A DNA stretch of 64,000 nucleotides from Adineta ricciae (lineage: Eukaryota; Rotifera; Eurotatoria; Adinetida; Adinetidae): assembly GCA_905250025.1 (NCBI GenBank), contig CAJNOJ010000369.1, forward strand, positions 1-64,000. The letters run 5' to 3'. Below, piece after piece: positions 1 through 10,618 of this stretch. The translations under genes and the position numbers were made by a program. How positions within the stretch are numbered: the first letter of the stretch is position 1; each line of letters begins with the position of its first letter. The notes beneath the pieces are model-generated. The model was given only the letters and a program-made list of their open reading frames with translations. It was not told where the DNA came from and did no database searches.

Positions 1-868
1 TGTCACAGAAAAGTTCAACGATAGGACACGCAAGAGACGGTGCAGCACTATGGCTAGTAAGAATGAGTCCTTGTGTATGCCAAAATGGATGTTGAGCTGG
101 TAATGGTTCTTCTCGACAAACGTCGATTATTGCACCTGCTAACCATTTCTGTTTCAAAGCCATGATGAGATCGGCATCGACAACTGCACTGCCACGTCCA
201 ACGTTGATAAACAGAGCTGTTGGCTTCATTCGAGCAAATAATGTTGCATTCCAAATATTCTGTGTTTTTGGCGTGTTAGGTAGGAGATTCACTGCGTAGT
301 CTGCAGTTTCTACAAAGCGAGGAAGATCGTCCAGTGTTCCACAAAGACGAAATGGACTGAGAGAACGAGTTGTACTGACGATTCCAATTAGATCGACACC
401 AAAAGGCGATAGCATTTGAGCGACAACACAACCAATATCTCCGGCTCCGACAATAAGAAGTTGCCGGTTTTTGAGAGTACCTGGTTGTAGATCACACCAT
501 TTCTCTTCTTTTTGATGATCGATTCGTTGCATTACTTGACGTTCGTGTGCGAGAAGATACGTTAACAAATATTCGACCATTAGCTGCCCGAAAACACCGA
601 CCGCTCTGGTCAATATATAATCGTGCGGTAAATCATCTGCCAACAATGGTGAGACACCTGCCCAGGTCGATTGAATCCATTTAGGTTTGATATTCAAACG
701 CAGTAGTTCTGCAACTAAATGAGGATCTCCTAACCAAATAGGACATTCTCTAGCGGCATCGATCACATTAGATGCCTCGTCGCTTGCAGTAAACTGTAAA
801 CTAAGATTTGCTTTCGATAATTCATCAGTGTAGAGATTATAGTCAGATGCAAGGACGAGTATATGCAT
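1..868 (-). CDS. D-isomer 2-hydroxyacid dehydrogenase (glyoxylate/hydroxypyruvate reductase-like), 3' end outside window
   Basis: Reading the minus strand from the ATG at 868-866 gives about 289 codons with no stop before the window edge and no intron. The order of motifs is that of NAD(P)-dependent 2-hydroxyacid dehydrogenases: an N-terminal substrate domain, a Rossmann dinucleotide motif LIVGAGDIG, the NVGRGSAVVD segment holding the substrate-binding Arg, DVCREEPLP with the Glu of the relay, and TSHSAAPS with the catalytic His. Enzymes of this family reduce 2-keto acids such as glyoxylate or hydroxypyruvate in the cytosol; the short form here looks closest to the GhrA type, which is inference. 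Only some 20-30 C-terminal residues should be missing. All key residues seen are intact, so the gene is probably functional. Confidence 0.9.
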   Translation of the reverse strand, partial: MHILVLASDYNLYTDELSKANLSLQFTASDEASNVIDAARECPIWLGDPHLVAELLRLNIKPKWIQSTWAGVSPLLADDLPHDYILTRAVGVFGQLMVEYLLTYLLAHERQVMQRIDHQKEEKWCDLQPGTLKNRQLLIVGAGDIGCVVAQMLSPFGVDLIGIVSTTRSLSPFRLCGTLDDLPRFVETADYAVNLLPNTPKTQNIWNATLFARMKPTALFINVGRGSAVVDADLIMALKQKWLAGAIIDVCREEPLPAQHPFWHTQGLILTSHSAAPSLACPIVELFCD

Positions 869-1139
869 CATTTACAATGAAACCGCGTTGTTTGTATCTC
901 AAAACTAAATTCGAGATATGCACTTCTTTTCTTCCCCTCTACGCAATGATAAGAACGAGTGCAAAACAAATATGTTTTATTCTTCACCTCATAAAAAAAA
1001 GACGTTTAGTTTCTCTTGCGTTCTGCTGTTAGCGATTCGATCATTAGTTCCACTACATCCACCTTCAAGAGATGATATTTCTATTGATATCCATTTCTAA
1101 TTGCATTTCGTACTTTTTTCACGGTGTGGAATTGTTCCG

Positions 1140-1149
1140 TATATAAATA
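1140..1149 (+). promoter_or_regulatory. TATA box of the 1187 gene
   Basis: TATATAAATA lies about 40 bp before the ATG at 1187, a spacing that leaves a very short 5' leader. The same arrangement recurs before several other genes in this window. Confidence 0.6.
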
Positions 1150-1186
1150 CTCGGATTGAACACAAATACGATACTGTTCAAGCAAA

Positions 1187-1813
1187 ATGGTATTTCAATG
1201 GTTTCTAATTTTCTCGCTGATAGAACATGCTTATGCTAAACCAACTGCCGCAAATGTCCCGTTATTCGAAACGAAAAATACTCATGACGATGTGTACGAG
1301 AACGTTTACTTTAGTGTTTCGATGAAGAAACCTGCTGAATGGTACACAATGACTTTGAAAGAACTTCATCTTTTTATTCCAAACGGTACTGCTGCGTTTA
1401 AATCTCATCGTATTGTTCCGTTATTTGGCTTTTCGGCATATCGGATGGGTTCAAGACCTGATCGTATCAATGCGAATATCATTGGATTCGTTGAACGCAT
1501 AGCAAAAAGGACGAAATTTCACGATGATTGCGATTTCTTCAAAGACAATGAAAATGCCTTTCCGAAGATGTTCACTTTGGAGAATATGTCTGAATGTTAT
1601 CCTTATGAGATTAATGGAGTGAAATATGCCCGGAAGGATCTTAAAGTGAAATTTCTCGACGTATCTATTCTTGAACAAATTCGATTCTTTCGAAGTACTA
1701 AAAGTGGTTATTTATTTGCCTTCACGCTGACATTCGGTGAATCCGATGATATAAATCAACTCATGCATGCCATGTATACGATTCAATTTTCAAATAAATC
1801 GTACATTTTGTGA
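1187..1813 (+). CDS. secreted protein of unknown function, 208 aa
   Basis: A single-exon frame of 208 codons starting shortly after a good TATA box. The first ~17 residues are hydrophobic and end in AYA-K, a likely signal peptide, so the product is probably secreted or lumenal. The rest is mixed alpha/beta with a few cysteines (in the segments DDCDFF and MSECYPY) and no repeats. I do not recognise the family. The termination region carries an AATAAA-like sequence (gaaaataaac) just after the stop codon. The neighbouring dehydrogenase is divergently transcribed. Confidence 0.6.
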   Translation: MVFQWFLIFSLIEHAYAKPTAANVPLFETKNTHDDVYENVYFSVSMKKPAEWYTMTLKELHLFIPNGTAAFKSHRIVPLFGFSAYRMGSRPDRINANIIGFVERIAKRTKFHDDCDFFKDNENAFPKMFTLENMSECYPYEINGVKYARKDLKVKFLDVSILEQIRFFRSTKSGYLFAFTLTFGESDDINQLMHAMYTIQFSNKSYIL

Positions 1814-2018
1814 AAATAAACTTGTCCTTGTATCCACTCAGAAAGCAATAGCCCGAGAGAATTTTATTCGAACATACTGAATATGGTTATATATTTGCAT
1901 TCATAATAACCTATATAATAATCATATACGTAATAATAGCAGTTCATCATTAGAGATTTTTTTGCGCAGATAGTATTTAATCAAATGAAAGCCTTCTGCT
2001 TATATAACTCGAAACATT

Positions 2019-2369
2019 TCAGACACGTGGATTAATCGATTTGATTCCATCATCTTCAACATCGAATTGCCATTCTTTTTCATGGTGGTCGACTAAACCG
2101 TCGTACGGCCATTTGATTTCCAATGTTTTCCCATCCGCAGTTTCGACTTCGATTTTGTAAATATGCCGATCGATGATCATATGCGCGTCAGCATAGGAAC
2201 GCGTTTCAGCAAAATAATGTCCGCCATGGCCTTCCAATTGGTTTAGACGTATCATTTCATGTTCGTGATGTTGATTCTCGCCACAGTAGTAAATTTTTAA
2301 GTCGATTGCTTGCGCCGTTCGATTGTAAATATGAGCAGAATGGACGTAATATTTCTGTTTCAACGGCAT
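2019..2369 (-). CDS. small His- and acid-rich protein of unknown function, 116 aa
   Basis: An uninterrupted 116-codon minus-strand frame with start ATG at 2369. It lacks a signal peptide and membrane segments and is predicted cytosolic. It is rich in His and Glu (GENQHHEHEM, DHHEKEW) and has an alternating pattern suggestive of a small beta-sandwich. No family is recognised. Codon use resembles the neighbouring genes and the frame is longer than chance frames nearby, but with no recognised homology it remains a moderate call. Confidence 0.5.
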   Translation of the reverse strand: MPLKQKYYVHSAHIYNRTAQAIDLKIYYCGENQHHEHEMIRLNQLEGHGGHYFAETRSYADAHMIIDRHIYKIEVETADGKTLEIKWPYDGLVDHHEKEWQFDVEDDGIKSINPRV

Positions 2370-3020
2370 CGTTGATGCTTCTCTTGTAAAAGAAATAAAA
2401 AGAAAATGTTTGTTTTTTTTTGCGTTCTATGTGATACCGTGCATCTTGTATGTATCGTCGAGAAATGTATTTAGGTTCGGTTGATACCAGGAAAGGAAAA
2501 AGAAAGATATTCTTATCTGCAATAAGCGTATGTTGTGACAGATGAAGAAAGAGAACACGATTAGTATAAGTTAAGGCTATATTTAGGTTGTTTCCGTCGA
2601 AAGAGTATATTAACCGAAAGAAATTTCAAGGAATGTGATGATTTTATCTTTGTTTATATCGTCATATCCACTCCAGGTGCATAAAAGAGATGGAATGCAT
2701 AAGATCAGAACTTATTTTCTTCGACTCCTGATAAATTTTCGAACGTTTGATTTGTTTTTTTTTTAAACAAACAGTACTCCGGTGTTGAACAAATATAAAA
2801 TAGAAAATTCTATCGAGAAAACTCCTTCGTGCATTGTTATGTGCATAACGATGTTGCAGTCTGGTCCGCTAACTTTGCACTTTTTCTATCGTGAAGCCGT
2901 AGTTGAAAGTTGACATGTACCTGTTTTTGCCGTGTCGTACACATCTATTGTAATAAATCTCATTCAAACTTCAAGCACTTGACACTCTTTGGCAATTCCT
3001 TTATCAATTCATTTCATTCA
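2370..3020. other. intergenic, nothing recognised
   Basis: AT-rich spacer between two divergently read genes, with short T and A runs (a run of T near 2750). No open frame with coding character, RNA gene or repeat was recognised. Confidence 0.4.
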
Positions 3021-4658
3021 ATGTCTGGTCTCCTGCTTTTTATACTAATGCATGTAGTAACATCATTACAAGTTGCCATTCTGGATAATCGAATGTATGC
3101 GACGAGCAATTATTCCTTGATACTATTTAATCAGACTCGTCTTCAATGTATATGCAGCGCTTTCGCTGACAACTCATCGTCCATTGTGTTGTTGAACTTC
3201 TATGCGAATGCTAGTCGATGTGAACTCTTTGATCATTATCCGACGGTAGCATCGATGCTGGTAGCTATGAATAACTCGACTATCATCATGCGCCCATATA
3301 ATGCATCATCACAGACAGGTGCGACACATGAACTGACTAGAAGAGCAAGGATAATATGTGAATCGCTCGCTCGTGTTTCAAGAGAGTTCACCATAAACGC
3401 TATTGAGATTGATAATTGTTTTCATTTTCTTCTAGGCAATACTACAATCTGGTTCAATAATAATACAAGTGAGTAGAACGGACGTGTCTATGAAGCCATT
3501 GTACTTAATGAATATAGGCATTTACTTTTTACCTCTAAAATGTGAATACTGAGTTTGCCTTTCCTTGCATCTACAATTTAAAGGTGCTGTTTTAAATGTT
3601 AAAAATGTAAGATCTATTTTCTTTTCAGCAACTAGCGGAATCAATCACACAGTCAGTAAGTAATAATTGATCTCTAATTACACTTTGTGGTATTTTTACT
3701 ATTTGAATGTGTTTGACTGTTTTAGCTAGTACAACATCCACCACTTCAAGTAAGATCTGTTTTTTTCCTGCTAAGTTTGTTATCAATCCTACACACTCTG
3801 TTGCTTTAGTGACAAGCAGTACCACCAGTAAGTAAACCTATTCTTGTATCACATCATTGAATTTACTGATTATCATGTCGTATGTCATGATTTAGCTAGC
3901 ACAACATCAAGTAAAATTTGTTTTGTTCACAAAGGTAGCTAATTAAATTGCATATATTGATATTCTAGCGACCAGCACGACTAGTCGTACTACCAGTGAG
4001 TGTTAATAATTTTTTCGTGACTCTCTATGATAAATTCGTCACTGAAATTGTTATCAACACTTATTTTAGCAACTTCCTCAACAGCGACGACGACAAGTAA
4101 GTCATTTATGCTGCAGTAAGAGCTGCGCTTGTGTTTTTCTTTTACATTCTCATCCTCACTGTCGACACTGTTCTCAATTCAGGTCAAACACCTACTCAAC
4201 TGTGGAACGTATCAAATGACCATGGTCTCGTCGGTGCATACCAAAATTATTATTTTTCATGGACAGCATTAACTACAAGAAATGCCACTATAGCCTTTCA
4301 AATGCGAAACGCAGCAAGCAGTTGGTGTTTAGATGATGTGTCTGTTACTTCAGGTGGTGTTGAAAAGCTTATAAACAGAGGATTTGAGACGGGCACTCTG
4401 TCGCCATGGGTTCGAACAACACCCAACGGAAATTGTAATGGCACAGCAGCCAGTACTTCGAATACAAATAGTATTCTTGTGGGATGCATACCAAGAACAG
4501 GCTCATATTATGTAGTTGATGGAAGCTCGAGTTGCGCCGATCAATTGCAACAATCTTTTGGCGTCACGATCGGTACTGTTTATAACATATCGTTCTGGAT
4601 TAAAGCAGTGTTCAGTTTCAGTAGTGGACAACAGTATGTCAGTGTCTCTGTTATCTGA
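3021..4658 (+). CDS. secreted two-domain protein with a micro-exon Thr/Ser linker
   Basis: Eight exons inferred from GT-AG ends and one shared phase: 3021-3468, 3629-3655, 3726-3749, 3810-3827, 3896-3910, 3969-3995, 4070-4096 and 4183-4658. The start is the ATG at 3021 (MSGLLLFILM), which opens a signal peptide; the frame extends upstream to 2910 but has no other ATG. Exon 1 encodes a Cys-containing domain with many N-glycosylation sites. Exons 2-7 are 15-27 nt, all multiples of three and all phase 1, and encode almost only Thr and Ser, a mucin-like O-glycosylated linker. Exon 8 encodes a ~155-residue domain with WCLDDVSVT and LINRGFETGTLSPW, a galactose-binding/MAM-like beta-sandwich seen in many secreted animal proteins (family assignment is inference). 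A polyadenylation signal lies near 4826. Function unknown. Confidence 0.72.
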
Positions 4659-5470
4659 ATTCAACTCTGCGCGCGTCTACACACTTTGTATGTGTGAAAG
4701 AGTCTAGAATTATGGCACTATATGTTTCACTAAGTTCATTATGTTGCTTACTGTTTTCGTGTGCATCATCTTTTCTTATCGACTTTGCATGGAACTTCGG
4801 AATGTAGATTTACTCTTATCGATCAAATAAATTTCTGATTCTGTAACATATGTTCAGGAATCTTTTTAGTTTGCATTGCATTCTGTCCTAGAGAGTATAA
4901 ACATAATTACACATAGTATTGTGATATCGAAGTCCATCGATATCCATCTGCTTAGCTGAATGACACAGCGAACGATAAATCAATTCCATTAGATCGCACC
5001 AAATGCTAAGCAGAATGGTAACCGCTTCATATTTCGTTTGTTAGTACGTTGCTTACAGCAAGAAGCTATGCTTAGATGGCAATACTGGTGTTTACTTGTC
5101 TTTCTCGATGGAATCATGCGCATAACAACTACTTTGAACAATTTTGTTATGATATTCTCGATATAAGCTTGCAAATATCGTTTCTTCCTCATAGTTTGTT
5201 GAGATTGGCCTACTTAAACATACTGATAAGACTCTAAGAATGGAATTTAGGTGTGTCGATTAAAAATATCACACATAAGTAACAAAAATGTTATTTTTCG
5301 TGCGCTGGCATTGTATCAAGAAAATCCGATTGAAAAACGAAAATATTCGAAAACGTGTAGTGTCTTTTTTCGATTGTTGATCTGGAATAGTCAACTAATT
5401 AATTGTGTATTTGATCCGAAGGAACGTCTCGCACTTTCGTTATCACATCTGTCGATATTTGTGCAACTGC
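4659..5470. other. 3' flank and intergenic region
   Basis: Contains the AATAAA at about 4826 that ends the preceding gene. The rest is AT-rich spacer with no coding sequence or repeat that I recognise. Confidence 0.4.
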
Positions 5471-5558
5471 GCGATAGTTACCTTTTCTTATCATTCGTTT
5501 AGAAGCCAAACAAGGTGTGCATTTATATTAGTGAAAAGAAACACTATCGACCATCATA
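5471..5558 (+). promoter_or_regulatory. upstream region of carboxylesterase 1, duplicated before carboxylesterase 2
   Basis: About 88 bp before the ATG at 5559 are almost identical to the sequence before carboxylesterase 2 (7470-7560), including a TATA-like atttatatta about 30 bp before the start codon. Conservation stops abruptly upstream, so this marks the left boundary of the tandem duplication and probably holds the core promoter. Confidence 0.5.
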
Positions 5559-7337
5559 ATGATCTTGTTTTTCTTTTTCACTGTTCTACTACCAACTATT
5601 TTTGCTAATGAACCTGTCGTAGTTCATACTCAGTATGGTGACATATTAGGATATCAGACGAATCTATCTCGAGTATTCTATGGAATTCCCTTTGCTCAAC
5701 CACCTGTAGGCCCATTGAGGTAACGAACTGCACGAATGTTCTTGTTCATTTGTGTTTATTTGTGAATAGGTGGGAAGCACCTGTGCCGGTGGTCAGATGG
5801 GCTCCGAAAATGGTCAATGCTACACAACCACCATCTGCTTGTCCACAACCTCCTGTGCCACAATCAAAACGATTAGTAAGATATGCCAATCCACAAATTG
5901 TAAGTCGATGATCTGAAAAGAAAGCAGAGTTCTCATGTCATATACACTCTCATTTAGATGTCTGAAGACTGTCTTTATTTGAATATTTTTACACCATTAT
6001 CGAGTAACTTGTTATCGACGAATCCTCTTCCTGTGATGATTTTTATTCCTGGTGGTGATTTCCAATTTAATTCTGCTTCGGCCTCAGCCTATGAATCTGA
6101 GCACTTAGTCAATAACACAAATATTATTATTGCCCTAATCCAGCATCGATTAGGTCAGTTTGGTGCATTTCCGCACTGTTCATTTGAAGGGTTAATCTCA
6201 TTTCAGGTGTTCTTGGGTTCTTGGCAACCGGTAACGGTCCTAATGATATCAAGGGCAACTATGGAATACTCGATCAACGTCTGGCGATCGCTTGGGTGAA
6301 ACAGAATATTGATGCATTTGGAGGTGACCCTAATCAGATAACGCTATTCGGACAAAGTTCTGGTGCGCAGTCAACTGCTCTTCATTATGTGACAAAAGAG
6401 ATGCAATCATATTTTCAACGTGCAATCATTCAAAGTGCTCCGATGAATTTTCCATTCAAGTACTGTATAACGACATGAGTATAATGAAAATAATGATTTA
6501 TCTTTACTTGTCTGTAGAACATACTTGGAGAATGTACCCACCGTTGTCCTTCTCGCTGAGCAATTACATTGTTCTCCAAATGATTTCGCATGTTTTCGAG
6601 CTCGCTCAGCTGATGAAATTATCACTGCTCAGAATCAAGTAAACCAAAAACTAACTTCATTGGATCTTCTACTTCTTCTCGAACCATGGCTACCAGTTAT
6701 TGATAATGATATTGTTCATGGAACGCTTATTTCTACAATAAGGAATGTATCATTTCCACTCAAACCATTGATAATTGGTTCGTTAACTGACGAATGCTAT
6801 TATATGATCTATGGTGCATTAAAAAAGAATGTAACAGTGATTGAATATATGGCTATGGGCGTTGGTCTTTTTGGTGAAAAGGCCTTGAAAATTCTTGAAC
6901 ATTATCCACCTTTGCCTTCAGGTGATCAACGACCGAATATCGCCAAGATAGCGACAGAATGGATCTTCACTTGTTCAACTCGTGTTTTCGCTCGAAAAGC
7001 GGCCACATATTCCTATGTTTTCGGTTATCCTGATAATACACTCAATTCACTCAACTGCAAAGATCACGCTTGCCATGCAGATGAACTACCCTATATCTTT
7101 CAATCGTTTTGGGACCGGTTCACTGACGTTGGTCGATACATATCTCATGGAATGGCTACTTATTGGACAAACTATGCCAAGAGTGAAAATCCGAATGAAC
7201 CTTCGAGTGTGCCTGTATCGTGGCCAAAGTACACAAGTGGAAACGAAACGTACATGTACATTCAAAATCCTTTTCAAGTGGGACAAAGCTATGTGAAAAG
7301 TGATTGTGATTTATGGGATGAAATCGGTTACAAATAA
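5559..7337 (+). CDS. secreted carboxylesterase 1 (type-B carboxylesterase/cholinesterase fold), 519 aa
   Basis: Five exons: 5559-5719, 5770-5899, 5958-6153, 6207-6459, 6518-7337, with introns of about 50-60 bp. A signal peptide (MILFFFF...IFANE) is followed by the type-B carboxylesterase hallmarks FYGIPFAQPPVG, EDCLYLNIF, the nucleophile elbow GQSSG (Ser near residue 213), an acidic residue in TDECYY and the His of CHADELPYIF, so the Ser-Glu-His triad is present. These alpha/beta hydrolases cleave carboxyl esters; here probably extracellular. Oddity: the oxyanion-hole HGG is PGG (FIPGGDF), while copies 2 and 3 read FIHGGDF, which may impair or change catalysis. Exon 2 carries three extra codons compared with the paralogues. 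AATAAA occurs near 7374. It is the first of a tandem pair. Confidence 0.9.
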
Positions 7338-7469
7338 GACTGCATTTATATTTCACTGTAAACACCTTATTTCTAAATAAAGAAGACAATCGTTTTTCAG
7401 TACACATTCGTATTTCGTATCAAAAGACTATCTGCTTTCCCTCAACCCATGTGCGTATATCTGAGCGAC

Positions 7470-7560
7470 TGCGCGATAGTTACCTTTTCTTATCATTCGT
7501 TTAGAAGCCAAGCAAGGTGTGCATTTATATTAGTGAAAAGAAACGCTATCGACCATCATA
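7470..7560 (+). promoter_or_regulatory. upstream region of carboxylesterase 2
   Basis: Near-identical to 5471-5558, including the TATA-like atttatatt about 30 bp before the ATG at 7561. Confidence 0.5.
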
Positions 7561-9326
7561 ATGATCTTGTTTTTCTTTCTCACTGTTCTACTACCAACTA
7601 TTTTTGCTAATGAACCTGTCGTTGTTCATACTCAGTATGGTGACATATTAGGATATCAGACGAATCTATCTCGAGTATTCTATGGAATTCCCTTTGCTCA
7701 ACCACCTGTAGGCCCATTGAGGTAACGAACTGTACGAATATTCTTGTTCATTTGTGTTTATTTGTGAATAGGTGGGAAGCACCTGTGCCAGTGGTCAGAT
7801 GGGCTCCGAAAATGGTCAATGCTACACAACCACCATCTGCCTGTCCACGACCAAAGCGCACAACGCGTTCTACCACTCGCACTCCATTTGGGGTGAGTCT
7901 TTGATACGAAAACCGATGAACAAATCTCTTATTGTAAATTATAGATGTCAGAAGATTGTCTTTATTTGAATATTTTCACGCCGTTATCAGGTGACGTACC
8001 GTCGACAGATCTTCTTCCCGTGATGCTTTTTATTCACGGTGGTGATTTCCAATTTGGCGCTGCAACAGAGTCAATGTATAAATCTGAACTCTTAGTAAAT
8101 AACACAAATATTATTATTGCCTTAATTCAATATCGTCTAGGTAAAATTCATTCTTTTCATCGGTAACTGACGCTTTATGTGATATGTTTGTAGGTGTTCT
8201 GGGATTCTTGGCAACCGGCAATAATCCGAATGACATCAAGGGCAACTATGGAATACTCGATCAACGTTTGGCGATCGCCTGGGTGAAAAACAACATCAAC
8301 GCATTCGGCGGGGATCCCAATCAGATCACACTATTCGGTCAAAGTGCTGGCGCACAATCAACTGCTCTTCATTATGTAACTAAAGATATGCAACCATATT
8401 TTCAACGTGCAATCATTCAAAGTTCTCCACTGACTATACCATTCAGGTACAAGAAGAAAAGTTGAAATGATATATATACTTGATTGGTATTTAGAACATA
8501 TTTGGAAAATATTACGCCAACTGTTCTTCTCGCTGAACAGTTACTCTGCTCTCCGAATAACCTATCGTGTTTTCGAACTCGTTCAACTGATGAAATTACT
8601 GCTGCTCAAGCTATAGTGAATAAAAAAATTACTTCATTGAACGCACTGTTCTTTTTCGAACCATGGCTACCAGTTATTGATAATGAGATTGTTCATGGCT
8701 CATTAATGAGCATGATTCAGAATGCATCATTCTCACTTAAACCATTGGTGATTGGTACAGTGACTGAAGAATGTTATGATTTCGTTTATACTACATGGCA
8801 CAAAAATGTGACAATCAGTGAATATATAGCCTTTGCGGTTGGCCTTTTCGGTGAAAAATCGTTGAAAGTTCTCGAGCATTATCCACCAACTGCTTCAGTT
8901 GATCAACGGCCGACTCTCGTTCGTATGGCAACACATTGGGTCTTTTCTTGTTCAACTCGTGTTCTTGCTCGAAAAGCAGCCACATATTCCTATGTTTTTG
9001 GTTATCCTTATAATACACTCAATTCACTCAACTGCAAAGATCACGCTTGCCATGCAGATGAACTACCCTATATCTTTCAATCGTTTTGGGACCGGTTCAC
9101 TGACGTTGGTCGATACATATCTCATGGAATGGCTACTTATTGGACAAACTATGCCAAGAGTGAAAATCCGAATGAACCTTCGAGTGTGCCTGTATCGTGG
9201 CCAAAGTACACAAGTGGGAACGAAACGTACGTGTATATTCAAAATCCTTTTCAAGTGGAAGAAAATTACTTGAAAGATGATTGTGATTTATGGGATCAAA
9301 TCGGTTATAAAGCAAGCGTGATTTGA
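7561..9326 (+). CDS. secreted carboxylesterase 2, 520 aa
   Basis: Exons 7561-7721, 7772-7892, 7945-8140, 8194-8446 and 8495-9326, at the same positions and phases as carboxylesterase 1. Signal peptide, intact oxyanion segment HGGDF, nucleophile elbow GQSAG, acidic residue in TEECYD and His in CHADELPYIF are all present, so an active secreted esterase is expected; the substrate cannot be told. Exon 1 and about 208 bp of exon 5 (9010-9217) match copy 1 almost or exactly, while most of exons 3-5 resembles copy 3 at 20471-22175 instead, a patchwork suggesting gene conversion. Downstream follows a decayed ADP-ribosyltransferase, the same order as after copy 3. Confidence 0.9.
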
Positions 9327-9420
9327 ATGAAACAACAACTTATTGCCGTATTTTTCCTTCTGCAGAGTATTATTTTTAAGAGCCGATTGAAGTAAAAGAA
9401 AGCATAAGTTGGTGTTACCG

Positions 9421-10275
9421 CCTAGATGCACCGTCTTCCTCGTTTTTTTGCGCAGCGAGAATCAACAAAAATTGACGAGAAAAAAAGAGAATGGTTTATT
9501 TTGTATTCTGATACTTTTTTTCAACGAGAACATCTGCATCAATGCAATCTCTCTACAGCTAAAAGAATGGTTACTTCTGCTGATCAAGAAGGATTATCGC
9601 GGAATATGGCTGTATCGATGCTTATCACAATTCACTCTCAATTACACCGAGTAGAAAGTCTTGATGAAGCTGTTCAGGAAGCCAGAAGTCATTACAAAAA
9701 GAGATCCGGGGTAGGTGAGGTAGATGACGATGTGACCAAACAGTACCAAAAAAGAACACCGTTTGTTGGTGGCAGTTCACTTCTTGTACGATCCAGATTT
9801 CAGCAACACGAGCTTTTCTTCGCGACAAGAAAAAGGCCACGATCTTTATGAATGAATGTCTTACGAGTAGAAATGTCGTTGAATATTCACATATGCCTAA
9901 AGACGACGAACTTATTCGCTTATACCTCGGATCAAACTAGAAGTGGTAGATAATGTTTTCTCTCATTTCGATGAGAATTGTGCATTTCAACATCTCAATT
10001 ATCTTCATAGTTAGGAGCTAAATATTTGAAAGAATGTTAATTATAAACTCAGATCAAAAACCACTTGTTGCAACTATCGAAAAGAATTCTAACATTTAAA
10101 CTGTCCCTATTGCTTCAGAGCAATTTCTTGAAAAAAAACCATTATAAGGAAGGTCAACGAGTCACAGGTTCGAATCGTTCGCATTGCGATGTCGAGAACT
10201 TCTGCAAAACCGCTAGCATTTCTTCGAATACTCGAGTGGACTCTTATGCGTGTTCAAAAATATTTTGAATCATAC
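9421..10275 (+). pseudogene. decayed ADP-ribosyltransferase with zinc-ribbon tail
   Basis: Fragments in shifting frames resemble ART proteins: DEAVQEARSHYKKRSG followed by VDDDVTKQYQK near 9660-9750, then, best read in the sister copy, CWWQFTSCTT (the Ser-Thr strand), then MNECLTSRNVVEYSHMPKDDE near 9850-9910, matching the MIECLNGKNISKYSS region of the intact gene at 10619. Further on (10060-10265) come broken zinc-ribbon pieces (CCNYRKEF-like, HLNCPYC-like). Several stops and frameshifts interrupt it. The sequence differs from the intact neighbour throughout, so this is an older, separate ART copy, also preserved after carboxylesterase 3 (22260-23380). Confidence 0.7.
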
Positions 10276-10618
10276 AGCAGGGTGAAGCTGAACATGCTTT
10301 CTTTGTTGTTCTCCTCAAACTGCTAAAAAAATTTTGAAAGCGAATCAATGTTTGCCTTCATTTGGATGATCGCAAGAAATGAATGTGCAACAAACTTTCG
10401 CTTTTGCTCACATGCACATTTGCTTCCCTAGATAAACACACAAGTCATTGTGCGTCAAGTCGCTTTGTCGTTCTCGAAATAGTTTTAAGTGTGAGAGAAA
10501 AGACATACGTGATTTTTCTTTTGCAAAAACAAACCAAATGGAATAAAACCAAGTGAGCCAAAACATTTAAAAGCTTTGCGTTTCTTTTCTTGATCATTTT
10601 TCTCGGGAAAGTGAAAAT
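10276..10618. other. upstream flank of the ART gene
   Basis: Non-coding; closely matched by 23340-23681 before the second ART copy, so it is part of the duplicated block and presumably includes the promoter. No clear TATA box is seen. Confidence 0.4.

Noticed and set aside
2910-3020. 5' extension of the secreted protein at 3021
   Set aside because: The frame is open back to 2910 but begins with TTG and has no ATG; the ATG at 3021 starts directly with a signal peptide.
8899-9273. 124-codon open frame overlapping carboxylesterase 2 in another frame
   Set aside because: It follows the conserved esterase exon in all three copies; no independent start context or homology.
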